Shown here: positions 23,641-33,930 of the stretch, piece by piece
Layout: each line of letters starts with the position of its first letter
Position numbering within the stretch: the first letter of the stretch is position 1
From: Epiperipatus broadwayi
Lineage: Eukaryota > Onychophora > Udeonychophora > Euonychophora > Peripatidae
Assembly: GCA_028023455.1 (NCBI GenBank)
Contig: JAQFVV010000013.1
Span: 14,458,258-14,522,257 of the forward strand
DNA length: 64,000 bases
Direction of reading: 5' to 3'
The notes under the pieces: model-generated
What the model was told of the DNA's origin: nothing
The model's input: only the letters and a program-made list of their open reading frames with translations
Database searches by the model: none
Position numbers and translations under genes: made by a program

Positions 23641-24811
23641 GCTTGTGTTTCTGGTGATCCATGTTTGTGTCTGGTGGGGGTCGGTCAGTGGGTGTTACCT
23701 TTTGAAGGAAAGTTTTTTGGAGGATTGTGTTAAAACCATATGATGCTACCAAGTTGTGTATGACATTGTGGGTTTTTTGGTAAATCAATGCCTGAATGGA
23801 GTGGAGAGCAAGACCATTTAGCTTCCTTGGTCGCTGAGTGCCTTTGAGGCTGATCGCAACTGTTTTATCTTTCCAGAAAAGCCTTGAGCACAAGCCATTT
23901 ATTTTATTTATGAAGCTTTTGTTGCATTTGATAAATGGAAGAAAGTATGCTATTTTTGGCATCACATTCATGTTAATTAGTGCTACCTTGCCAGGGAGGG
24001 AAAGGTAGACTTGTGACAAGGAAGTGATGAATTTGTTTGTTGTTTCTAGGATGTTATCCTGAATCTCTTTGGTCATTGCTGTGGTAGATTTGAATATGGG
24101 AAACCCAAGATATCTCTGTGGCTTGGCAGAGAAGAGGGTGTTAATTTTCTTTCCTGAAACAATTTGCCAGGAGGCAGACTTGCTGGGATTGAATTGCAGC
24201 CTGTATTTCTCAGAATAGCGGCTTAATATTGTTTGTAGCAAAGGAATATGTTTTCTTGATGGTAGGATGATCATTACATCATCCATGTAGGCAAACGTGT
24301 TGAATTCTCTGCTTAAATTGGGTATAAAAAGACCTGGTAGATTTTTTTCCAAATCCATCAGGAGAGGATTTATATATGCGATGAAGCATAGGGCACTGAG
24401 AGGGGAATCTCGAGGGAGAGCTTGTGTCGGTTTAAATCCGGAGGTGATATTACCATCCATAGTGATAAAAATTTCCCTGTTGTATAGTAAGTTGCTTATG
24501 ATCTGGACAGCAGCTGGAGGAACATCATACTCGGCCAAAATATTTAAGAGTATGTCTATATGTACCGAGTCAAAGGCTGTAGCAATGTCCAGTTGAATAG
24601 CTATCGGTCCTGACTTCCGGTGGATTCTGACATAGTCAATGATGGAGATTATGTTGCCCATTGCATGTGCAGTAAAGGATCCCTTTTTGGCATATTGGTT
24701 TTTAGATATGTGCTTTAAGACATTTGGTTGGATGAGGTCTTTGATCACAGACTCTACAATTTTAATTAACAGGGGTGTCATGGAAATAGGTCTGATGTTT
24801 GAGAGATCCAT
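23612..24811 (-). pseudogene. LINE ORF2 reverse transcriptase domain
   Basis: A 399-codon frame carries the RT core: 'NIRPISMTPLLIKIVE' (motif 1-2), 'NQYAKKGSFTAHA', 'IAIQLDIATAFDSVHIDILL' with the first catalytic Asp (D-I-A-T-A-F-D), 'TQALPRDSPLSALCF' (normally Q-G-x-P-L-S), 'FNTFAYMDDVMIILPS' with the catalytic Asp pair, then 'PSKSASWQI' and the thumb 'PGKVALINMNVMPKIAYFLP'. The YMDD form is less usual in LINEs, where (Y/F)ADD or YVDD dominates. The QG of the PLS motif reads PRD, a likely decay substitution. The frame starts just after a 12-A run that breaks it from the endonuclease part. Confidence 0.9.
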
Positions 24812-25782
24812 AACCTGATTTTTTTTTTTTTAATAAATGGAACTAGCGCCACTGGGTAAAGGTTAGGTATCACTCTATTACCAGTTACTAGGTAATCCAC
24901 CATCTTCTTCATTATGGGAATTGCAAATTGATTGAGGTGTAGGATTAGGAATCTGGGAATCCCATGTAATCCAGGATGTACACCATCTGGAAGGGAAGAT
25001 ATTTTCTGTTGGAGTAGGTTTTCTATGATCCCATGTGGTGCCTGTGGATCAACTTCAGACCAGGGTTGTGTGCCATTGAAGGTTGCGGTTTGCATTCTTT
25101 GCCGGAAGTGTTCTTTTATTGTGTTCATCATAGGTGTTCCCAGTAAAGTTTTCCCATCTGCAATGATGGAGGTGGGAGTGGTTTTGTTATTTTTCCCTCC
25201 AAGTGCCCATCTCAAGTAGCCTTTTGTCCAGTGATGTTGTTGTGATAAATAACATTTGGCTCTCCTAATGGATAGGTATTCCGCCAGGGATTTTTGTCTT
25301 GATCGGTATAGGTTTTTAAGACTATATATATCTTGTGTTTTGATAGGTTGACTTTGGAGCATCTGAAGCTGATTCTCTATTTGTAGAAGATCTCTGAAGA
25401 GGCCATTAGGGCCTTTGACTTTCATGGTGTGGTGTTTTAATATTGTCTGTAGGATGCCTATAAATGAAAACCAGGCTTCTTCAGCTGGTCTTGAAAGGAT
25501 GTTGATTTTGTGAAAATATATATAAGATTCGGACACTATGGCCTCTGTCATGTTTGATTTTGTTACCATCCGCATGGTTTTGTGAAGAGCCTCTGGGGTT
25601 GGGAGGCCAGCCATGGTTTCAAGAGTAACTACAAGGGCCATATGGTCCGAAAACGACACCGGTAAAATTTTGCATTTAGATGAAAATGTAAATCTGGTGA
25701 ATAATATAATAGGTCTATTAGGGTTTGGTGGGATTTGGTGTAAAAGGAGTAGGATCCGGGAGGAAGGAATCCTTCCCCACAC
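24778..25782 (-). pseudogene. LINE ORF2 endonuclease end and EN-RT linker
   Basis: A 334-codon frame. Its first part is out of register, but from about 25665 it gives 'ILPVSFSDHMALVVTLE', containing the SDH motif that closes AP-endonuclease domains. It then gives a linker of about 250 residues ending 'NRVIPNLYPVALVPFIKKK'. That is the 'P...VP..KK' lead-in to RT motif 1. At the A run (24820-24831 region) the frame slips and the RT continues in another frame (24811 onward). Confidence 0.85.
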
Positions 25783-26270
25783 ATCAAGTTTCTATTTATC
25801 AGTGGAAGAAATTTTAGGTTAAAGCGACCATATGTGGTGTTAAAATCTCCCAATATAAGTAAAGAGCCTGATTTATTGCTAAGGATAGCATTTAAAATCT
25901 GAATTATTTTGTGATAGATAGTAGGATTGTTTGAAGTGTATATATAAGCTAGATTTATGCTGTAGCCCCAATAGTCTATTTCTAATAAGATTAAGTTGTT
26001 ATCCAAATAGAGAATACAGAATTTGTTTGGAGGAAATTTTTTGTTAATTAATACTCCAACCTCTCCAGCTGCTGAGTGTCCAACTGAAAATTTAGTGAAG
26101 CCCATAGTGGCAATTAATGTTTCTATTTTAGTGTCAGTGTTGTTATGGAATTTGGTTTCCCCCATTAGAAGGATGTGGGGAGAGTTAATGCTTACCCAAT
26201 TTCTAATTGCGTGAGCACGGGCCAATGAGTTGAGGCCACGGACATTAATCCCTGCAATTTTATAGTTCAT
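25629..26270 (-). pseudogene. LINE ORF2 start and AP-endonuclease domain
   Basis: ORF2 begins at the ATG at 26270 with MNYKIAGINVRGLNSLARAH, then 'ILLMGETKF' and 'LLILGDFNTTYGRF'. N9, E38 and the D/N of GDFN are the expected AP-endonuclease catalytic positions; the enzyme nicks target DNA for target-primed reverse transcription. The frame runs out of register near 25665 (an AAAATTTT stretch), and the SDH motif continues in the neighbouring frame. The start codon overlaps the ORF1 stop as ATGA (26270-26267). Confidence 0.9.
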
Positions 26271-28234
26271 AATAGTGTCCCTGCCCCTCCAGCCGGCCCC
26301 TGGTCTCGGGGAGAATTTGGAAGTAAATGACTGTAATTGGTTTCTTGATCTGATGCTTCTTCCAATGAGGTTTCTTGATCTGATGCTTCTTCCAATGAGA
26401 GTTGATGTAGATTTGATTCCATGAGTACTGGAAGGTCCTCATTTTCCATAGAATCTGGTAGTTCCAAATAGGGATCATCATCCATTGGTGCTGAATCTGT
26501 ATCAGAGTGCTCAGAGGTTTTTCTTTTCTTTTTTTCCCATGACACTTTGTGTTTACTTTGTGATTCTTGTGAATCTGGTTTTAATGTAGGTAGTTGTGTT
26601 ATAAACCCAGAATTTATATCGTCATCTGAGCTTGATTTATCCGGAACATCTGATTTCCGTTTATTAATATTTGGTATAGCTTGTCGTGTTAGCTCTACTT
26701 CTTGTGAAAGATCCTGATTCCAATGTCCAGATAAACCATCCTTTTCCCCCAGGTTTGGAGTTTTGGTGTGTGCTGGATTGAATTTTTTCCTTGGTTTATT
26801 AGTTTTGCTACTTTCTTTTTGAGGATGTGGAGTTATTGTATTTTGTTTACTTTGTGACTTTCTAGGTGATTGGGTGTTATTTTTGTCTATTTTGATTCTG
26901 GTGTCTGTTTCTTCTATTGGAAGTGATTTCAAGTCTGAAGGATTGTCAAGCATTGATTCATAGCCCTTTTTTTCCAATGTTGTACTGTTTATTGACTGAA
27001 TATTATCTGTGTATTGATTTGAAATGAGATGAGGTGTACTTGATGTAGTTGTTTGTTTATCATTTCTATTTTTGGTTGTATTGTTGTGGAATTCCATTTC
27101 AGTTTGTTGGGAAAGATTTTCATCTTGATCTTCATCTCTAGATATTATGTGGTCTGGTGTTATGTCTATAGATTCGGTATAGTTTGATGTTGAAGCCCTG
27201 TGTTTATCAGTGTGATTTTCAATATTATTGTCTGTTTTAGGTGACTGTTTGGTGTCTGTAGTTGTTGTTGTTTCTATATTCTTTCCATTGCAGCGGTGGA
27301 ACTTGCCTTTCTTTTGATTGCAGGTAGTGCAGATACGTGCCAAACAGTCTTTTATAAAGTGTGTCCTTTGTAAACAGTGAAAGCACTGAGGCCGCACCCC
27401 CCTGAATGTTAAGACCATTGGTGAACCTCTTGCATTAACTACAGTAGGGATGTCAGTGGGAGAAACATTTTTTTTCATGGCTAGTGAGAAGATTGCTGCG
27501 TTTGATATTATGTTTCCGTTCAAGATGGGGTCTGGAAGGAATTTAAATTTTGATACAGTGCCGTAGGGATTGAGGATATTTTGGAGCTCTTGTTCAGTGA
27601 ATCTTGTTAGGCAGTTTTTGATTTTCCCTTGTAGTATCATAGGTCTGTTCATTTCTACAGTGCAAAGTATTTTATTTCCCAGTATTTTAATATTGTTTTT
27701 AAATTGGAGCCTGTCTGCCCAGGTCTTAAATTCTATTGCCACATATCTGTCATTAGGATGTGTTAGTATTTGATAAATCCCCAACTCTGAATCATGTTGT
27801 TTAATTACGGAATATAAATGCTCCATGGGGAATTTGTATAATGATAAGTTTTCATTCGTTACTGCTAGGATTAGAGTTTTGTCATTGTAATAATTTTGGA
27901 AAGATTTATAGAGCATGTTTGGAAGAGTTTTGTTGAAATTAAAGTTTATGTTTTGATGCATTTCGTCGGTAATATTATTATAATTTAATATCTTAATTGA
28001 TTGGGGGTGTTGATTGTCTTCTGTTGTGATTTCTCTTTCATATTCCGATATGCCTATAAGCATTTCATTAATATTGCTGACCGAGTTAGTCTCCGCGGTT
28101 TTAACGTCTTTGTTGATACTTAGAGCATTAGCGTAGGATATAGATTTTTTTGGGAGGGTTTGTATTTGTGAGTCTGTTTTGAAATGTGCGAACGATGTAG
28201 ATATTAAAGGTTCATTTAGTTTGAAAATTTTCAT
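26267..28234 (-). pseudogene. LINE ORF1, main part with CCHC zinc knuckle
   Basis: A 655-codon frame. An RRM-like fold is suggested near residues 190-280 ('KNCLTRFTEQELQNILNPYG' ... 'NAAIFSLAM'). It is followed at about residues 286-318 by CFHCLQRTHFIKDC, a canonical C-x2-C-x4-H-x4-C knuckle, and a second, irregular Cys/His cluster (CTTCNQKKGKFHRC). The rest is a long, polar Ser/Thr/Asp/Glu/Lys-rich, probably disordered tail ending in a duplicated SLEEASDQET. ORF1 proteins of this layout bind the LINE RNA and form particles. It overlaps the upstream ORF1 segment in another frame and ORF2 by ATGA. Confidence 0.85.
26339..26398 (-). repeat. Two 30-bp tandem repeats in ORF1
   Basis: Positions 26339-26368 and 26369-26398 are identical 30-mers that encode two copies of SLEEASDQET near the ORF1 C-terminus. 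The repeat is in frame, adds ten acidic residues, and is unmutated, so the duplication is recent. Confidence 0.93.
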
Positions 28235-28784
28235 TTGTTTGTGAATGGGTTTTATTGATTTTTTTTTTATCTGTTATTTCGTTTTTTTCTCCCGAAATAC
28301 TGTTGACAGTCTCTGGTGATACAGCAGCGAATTTGGTGACCTCTGGTGATTTAAAAAAAATTTTTTTCCTTTCTTCAGATAGATTTTGCTGATATTTTAT
28401 TTTTTGTTCCAAATTATTCTGAGTGTGTTTCGCGGTTGTGGATAAACAGTGTTTATTTACTTCTCCTAAAGGAGTTTGGGAAATACGGTGAGTGTTGTTA
28501 CTGTTTTCGTATGTATTATTAATATTGGCTGTTATTTCGCCCGATGGGAAACCAACGCTATTGCATATAACTGACGAAGTTTGTATAATTTCTTGCATTT
28601 TAATGTTGTCAGTAATTATTTGGTGCTTAGCATTGCTAATGGGAAGGTTTTTGATCTCAGATGGAGCCTGAGATTTGTTATTATAGCTATGAAGATTTCG
28701 GCTATCGTTTCTGTTGAACGACTGAGTGTGACAATTTAAGCTTGAATTGCTATGTATATTATCTATATCATTATCACATTCCAT
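28212..28784 (-). pseudogene. LINE ORF1, N-terminal segment
   Basis: A 190-codon frame starting MECDNDIDNIHSNSSLNCHT, rich in Asn, Ser and Thr, ending shortly after a 10-A run (near 28260). The main ORF1 frame resumes within this overlap at 28234. A one-base slip in the A run would make the two parts a single reading frame of roughly 840 codons. Alternatively the ATG at 28234 is the true ORF1 start and this is a separate upstream frame. I favour one broken ORF1. Confidence 0.65.
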
Positions 28785-28922
28785 TTTTAAATATATAAAA
28801 CTTCTCTTACCTTGTATTTAGGGGTTTGGAATGGGGTTTGATACCCCCTTTTCTGCTGATTTCAATTTTGATGCGAGCTATCGTTCACGTTGTTTGCTGT
28901 TTTTTGAATTTTCCATAGTATT
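28785..28922 (-). promoter_or_regulatory. LINE 5' UTR, presumed internal promoter
   Basis: 138 bp between the 5' target duplication and the first ORF1 ATG. Full-length LINEs carry an internal Pol II promoter here. No TATA box is seen, as is usual for LINE promoters. The sequence starts TAATACTATGGAAAATTC on the minus strand. The promoter role is inferred from position only. Confidence 0.4.
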
Positions 28923-28938
28923 ATTGCTTTCACATTTA
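28923..28938. repeat. 16-bp target-site duplication, LINE 5' side
   Basis: Identical to 22823-22838. Confidence 0.92.
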
Positions 28939-29869
28939 AAACCATTCTCGAAACATGCTGCCTTTTTTTCATTTTATTTCCAAATTAACTATGATTTTCT
29001 TTTTTAAAATCATTGGAAAGCTGCTACCATTAATCTTTTCTCTTAATACTTAAAACAGGGTAAGAAGTTGTTTTTTGTTTTTTTTTGCCTCATGGCTGAT
29101 GTTTAAAAATTGTTTTGTAATATAAGCTTAGCTAAACAGAAGATTATTTTATAAAACTTCTCTCAACTTAGCTTTAAAAAAAAATATTAAACATTATTCA
29201 AAAAAAAATAGACAAAGCCTTGTTTAAACTTGTTTATCAAATAAAAGATATATTAGTTTATAGAAACGTTTATTAATTTTAATTTCTTCCATAATTTTTA
29301 CATTACAATTTCAAATATGATATGCTTTTAGATGATTACTGAATATTTTTCATCCTAAGTTGTAATGGTGCCCCCCCCCTCCTCTAAATATGTTTTAAAA
29401 TCATTCTAGCATTTTTTTGGGTGAACAGGCTTTTTTTTTAAGCTACAGCAATTGTAAAATGATTTATTTTGTAAATTTCCTGTTATGCTATACCTAATCA
29501 ATTGTGATCTTTATTATTAATGAAGGCATAAATATAAATTTTAAAAAAAAAGTAATACAGAAAATAAATTAATATGAATGACTGACATTAGCATTTTTCC
29601 TTTTGACTTATTAGTTTATCACTTAGAGCTTTAACAAAAAATTCTAGTAATTTGTAATTTTCGTTTTTTTTTTTTAAAAATAGTAAACTGAAAGAAAAAA
29701 AATGTAGATAAGCTATAATCTGTTTCTTAAATACATTTCCATACTATTTATTGTTATATAAAAATATATTAAGAACATATAAGAAAAAATAAACCAAATT
29801 ACTGCAAGAAAGCAAGGAATATATATATTAAAGATATAGTATAGTATAAGGATAAAAACTAATTTTTAT
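28939..29869. other. Intron sequence, nothing recognised
   Basis: AT-rich intron with homopolymer runs, including a C run near 29373 and T runs near 29430 and 29665. No element or coding sense was found. Confidence 0.5.
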
Positions 29870-30930
29870 AATAATACAATAAAGATCAGCCTTTCAAGCT
29901 ATTGTGCATGCGCTTTTTAGGAGTGTTAATAATAAATGAAAGAATAAAATAAATCCACTTATTTTTTCAAACCCAAATGCTTATATATGGGCAAATCTTA
30001 AGTACTGGAAATGAAAGCGTGAGGATAGACCACTTACTTTAAATTACTGTTTACGATGTCTGAATGAATGACGTCGTCGACAAAATTATCTAGAATTTAC
30101 TAAATGTCTCTGTCAAATGAAACTTAAACATATGTAAATAAGCATTTATTTTATATATAGCGCAATGTTTATAAATTGTAATACATTAAAGATCAGCCTT
30201 TCAAGCTATTGTGCATGCGCTTTTTACGAGTGTTAATAATAAATGAATACTTTCACTCCCAACACAAGATATAGTATTTATGAAAGAATAAAATGAATCC
30301 ACTTATTCTTGCAAACCCAAATGCTTTATATATGGGCAAATCTTAAGTACTGGAAATGAAAGAGTGAGGATAGACCACTCACTTTAAATTACTGTTTACG
30401 ATATCTGAATGAATGAGTGGATTCATTTTATTCTTTCATAAATACTATATCTTGTGTTGGGAGTGAAAGTATTCATTTATTATTAACACTCGTAAAAAGC
30501 GCATGCACAATAGCTTGAAAGGCTGATCTTTAATGTATTACAATTTATAAATATTGCGCTATATATAAAATAAATGCTTATTTACATATGTTTAAGTTTC
30601 ATCTGACAGTGACATTTAGTAAATTCTAGATAATTTCATCGACGTCATTCATTCAGACATCGTAAACAGTAATTTAAAGTGTTGTCTATCCTCACTCTTT
30701 CATTTCCAGTACTTAAGATTTGCCCATATATAAGCATTTGGGTTTGAAAGAATAAGTGGATTCATTTTAGTCTTTCATAAATACTATATCTTGTGTTGGG
30801 AGTGAAAGTATTCATTTATTATTAACCCTTGTAAAAAGCGCATGCACAATAGCTTGAAATGCTGATCTTTAATGTATTACAATTTATAAACATTGTGCTA
30901 TATATAAAATAAATGCTTAATAATACAATA
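29870..30930. mobile_element. Foldback element F2 with 12-bp target duplication
   Basis: Two head-to-tail units (29882-30187 and 30188-30413) are followed by two units in reverse orientation (30414 to about 30530, and on to 30918). Landmarks GATCAGCCTTTCAAGCTATT and GTGCATGCGCTTTTTA occur on both strands. The arms are nearly identical, differing at a few per cent by eye, so the structure is young. AATAATACAATA flanks it at 29870-29881 and 30919-30930. No open frame was seen. The first unit lacks a segment of about 45 bp that the others have. Confidence 0.85.
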
Positions 30931-32420
30931 GTAAAAACGAATTGTAAATGTATGTCCAATAGCTAATAAAAGTAATTGTTATTACTTAAAATTTATATTT
31001 TAATATATGTTTAAGTTACCAGCAATATATAGTGTTTTAAAGATAATAAAGAAGTACAATAAAGAGATAAAGATGTATGTTGAATTACTACTACATGATC
31101 TATTTTAATTGGGCAATTTAGATAAAAAACAAAACATATACATTAGACAAAAATGTAATTACAGTATTTAAAATAACCATTAATGAGTTAAACATATATT
31201 ATTTCTAAGATTACCCTAGAACTGAGAACTTCTAGTTTCAGTTTTAAAATTATATATTTCCACTGCATTTAATAACTAATGATTTATATAAATTTTAGTT
31301 TGCTGCACTATTGAAAATATTCAAGTTTTTTTTTTTCTTAGTAACTGCTGGACTTTTAACTGATTTTAATCTTGTAATTTATTCTCAAGAAGTCTTCAAA
31401 TTCCAGACTTGTTGCCTAATTAGTTCTAATTAATGCATTAAGCAATTAAAAATTTAATTAAAAAATTGTTTTGTTTGAAAGGTGATATTATTAAGCTACT
31501 AATGAATACTATATTTAATTAATTTTGGTACAAATTTTTCCTGATTTTTTTAAATAAATGACCACTCACTATTGAATAAACAATATATAATGTAATAGTC
31601 AGATGGTAGTAGTATCACATGAATGCCTGCTCCCCAATATTATCACTGCAATATTAGTTGTTGTCTAATGATTTAAAACAGACAAAATCATCTCACCTCC
31701 ATCTATAACATTTCCTAGGATTCAAATGCAAAAGAACTTAAGAAATTCTCAGTATACAGATTTATTATGGTATATTCAGAAATCATTTTATAACTGGGGA
31801 TAATAATGAACAATTTATTCTGCTAAATCATAAAATTATGACAGAAGATAAGGATTTATGTAATTAACTCTTGACCTCTTTATTTGACAAAGGAAACAAT
31901 GCAAGAGATTTCATAATAAAAACAGAATTAATTAACGCATCAAAAACAATCAACACAAGAGATTTCAACAATAAAAACAGAATTAATTAACACATCAAAA
32001 ACAATTGTCATAATAATAACAATATTGATTACATTGGGGTAAAGATCTTATACTAAAAATTATTCACTAATCAATATTTGATAAATAACAAATAATTGAA
32101 TGTAATTCTTATTCATTCCTATAATAAAAAAAAATCTAAATCATAATAAGTTATCTGGATTTTAAATTCTTATGTAATAATTCTGCAAATAAATATAATT
32201 CTTGCTGAATGTGACTGACATAAATATGATTTTCTGTTAATAAGGAATCTAAAACACTAAACTATTAATTTAAATTTTATTACCTAGCATTAGATTATAT
32301 TCGTACTGTAGATGTATATTTGTAGATAGTTGTATATTGTTGCTAGATAATTATAATACAGAAAATATAGTTTATTCATACTTTTTTTGATTTATAGAAT
32401 ATATGTGTGTGTGTATATAT
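30931..32420. other. Intron sequence with one local duplication
   Basis: AT-rich. The only structure seen is the tandem duplication at 31897-32005 and a short (TG/TA)n tract near 32403. Confidence 0.5.
31897..32005. repeat. 54-bp tandem duplication
   Basis: 31897-31950 and 31951-32005 are two adjacent copies containing CAAGAGATTTCA, AATAAAAACAGAATTAATTA and CATCAAAAACAAT. They differ by a few substitutions and a 1-bp indel. Confidence 0.88.
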
Positions 32421-32602
32421 TATACCGGGTTCGAATATGATGACCTCGAAACACCGGCCTCTTAGGCAGAGAAGAACATACTCGGAGAGTATTATGCCCA
32501 AATGATAGCTATAAAGTATATAACTAGCGTTACATTTCTAGGACATAACTTCTTCTCGGCTGTTGAATTCAACACCAGAGTTCAAAGCACTTTTTTGTTT
32601 CG

Positions 32603-33914
32603 TGTAGACTCGGGCGCCAGCTATTTATTCTGAAAGAATAAACAACGCACTTTGAGCAATGGCCACTAACTCAACGCCTAAATCCACGACTAGCTCAGTT
32701 ATTTGTAATCACTAATAGATTATACATAATTAATGGTTAAAAGAATTGTAAAAGGAATTTATAAAAAGAATTGACCGACAAATAAAGTTTAAGTTTTAAA
32801 GACAATTTATTAACTAACACTAATTTACTAAATTTAAACATCTTTATAATCTAATATAACACACGCATATTTTTAAATTAACATTTCTAAACTAGTTTAA
32901 ATATTCTTGTAGATTTTAATAATAGAACACTGGTATTTATCTAATTTAACTAATAACACTAATATAATGATCATGCACATATTAATTCATACACTCACAT
33001 ATATAATAATAAAGTATTACATAGCATTTGAAACTTAAACACACATATCAATAGTTCATTTTATGTATGATATAGAGTTCATATAATTAGATTCTTGGAG
33101 GATTTGCACGAATTAATGCAATGCAATGGCTATTACAGTATAAACGAAAATAAGCAAAAGTTTTACCTAGGATTTTGAACGTAGATTTAGAACTTTGTTT
33201 CTTCTTCCATTACGCATCCTTCCAGCCAGTTGGGTGGTTTCCTTGATTAGTTTCCATATTATTATCGCGATTATTATTATTGGAGACAATTAGATACTGA
33301 CGGAGATTTTCTAAGATGTTACGCTGACATTATTTCACGGGCAGATCTTGCTGTTTTCATTGGATATAAGGCTGGAGAGACGTGTATTCCCAAAAGCTGC
33401 TCAACACTGCATTTTTGTGTTTCTGGAGACAATTAAGTTAACTGATTGAAATTAACTGACTCAATTGACTTGTGAACTGAACTAACTGTCCGATAAAAAA
33501 GTCTATTTATACCTGCGACGTGTTGTCCTTGTAATATCTTCCGGCAAAATCTGTTGTCGAAATTCCAGTGATAATCCTTTGATAAACGTGTTTTGGAAGA
33601 TTGTTTAATTAGTAATAGCCATGCAGACGTGTTGTTTTATATTTTAATTAATAGCCATTGCCGTGTTTTTTAATGATAATCTTCTTTTATTTCGCATACA
33701 TTTTTTTATTTATTTACAATCGCACATATATATGCACATATATATTTTAAGACAATTTACTATTTAGTTTTTTAAGATGACTTTTCCTTTACTTAAACTC
33801 GAATGAAAAGAGATTTATATTTTTAAACTTTTTAAATTATATTTTTACAAATACTAATAAAAAACTCTTTACTTCCTTTTTATGAAACCTTTAGTTTAAC
33901 TTTTCTAACTACGA
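32603..33914 (-). mobile_element. Candidate LTR with TATA promoter
   Basis: A GC-richer block with LTR-like traits in minus orientation. A purine tract (33915-33930, the complement of TTTCCCTCCCCTCTTT) precedes it. A TATAAATA box with an Inr-like TCAGTT about 33 bp later lies near its middle. The end reads GAGTCTACA (32603), mirrored roughly at the start (33914, TCGTAG). An alternative reading places a tRNA-Lys-type primer site, TGGCGCCCG (32611-32619), just inside. No gag or pol is adjacent, so this would be a solo or truncated LTR. The limits are uncertain. Confidence 0.45.
33472..33511 (-). promoter_or_regulatory. TATA box and initiator of the LTR
   Basis: On the minus strand, TATAAATA (33511-33504) is followed about 33 bases later by GTTCAGTT, an Inr of the TCAGT class typical of arthropod Pol II promoters. 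The spacing is correct for TATA to +1. The flanking repeats of 'AGTTCAGTT/AATCAGTT' are like gypsy-type LTR leaders. Confidence 0.5.
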
Positions 33915-33930
33915 TTTCCCTCCCCTCTTT

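Larger units (their letters stand above)
22839..28922 (-). mobile_element. Full-length APE-type LINE (L1/Tx1-like), 6.1 kb
   Basis: A non-LTR retrotransposon on the minus strand. It has a 138-bp 5' UTR, an ORF1 with a CCHC zinc knuckle, an ORF2 with AP-endonuclease, reverse transcriptase and C-terminal Cys/His motif, and a 3' UTR of about 200 bp. A perfect 16-bp target duplication bounds it, so the 5' end is complete. ORF1 has at least one frame break and ORF2 at least three, two of them at A runs. There is no RNase H. The post-RT region ('GKVALIN..VMPK', 'R-L-F-W-K', 'R-P-R-K-L-N-G-L-A-L') resembles the L1/Tx1 side of the LINE tree. The exact clade needs a tree. It sits in the 16.4-kb TM9SF2 intron, on the same strand as that gene. 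Confidence 0.9.

Noticed and set aside
24297-24596. Plus-strand frames inside the 6-kb LINE (also 23534-23743, 24932-25219, 25613-25822, 26023-26214, 27570-27773)
   Set aside because: Antisense shadows of well-supported ORF1 and ORF2 text.
26260-26481. 73-codon frame with duplicated HWKKHQIKKP
   Set aside because: Alternative-frame reading of the 30-bp duplication in LINE ORF1.
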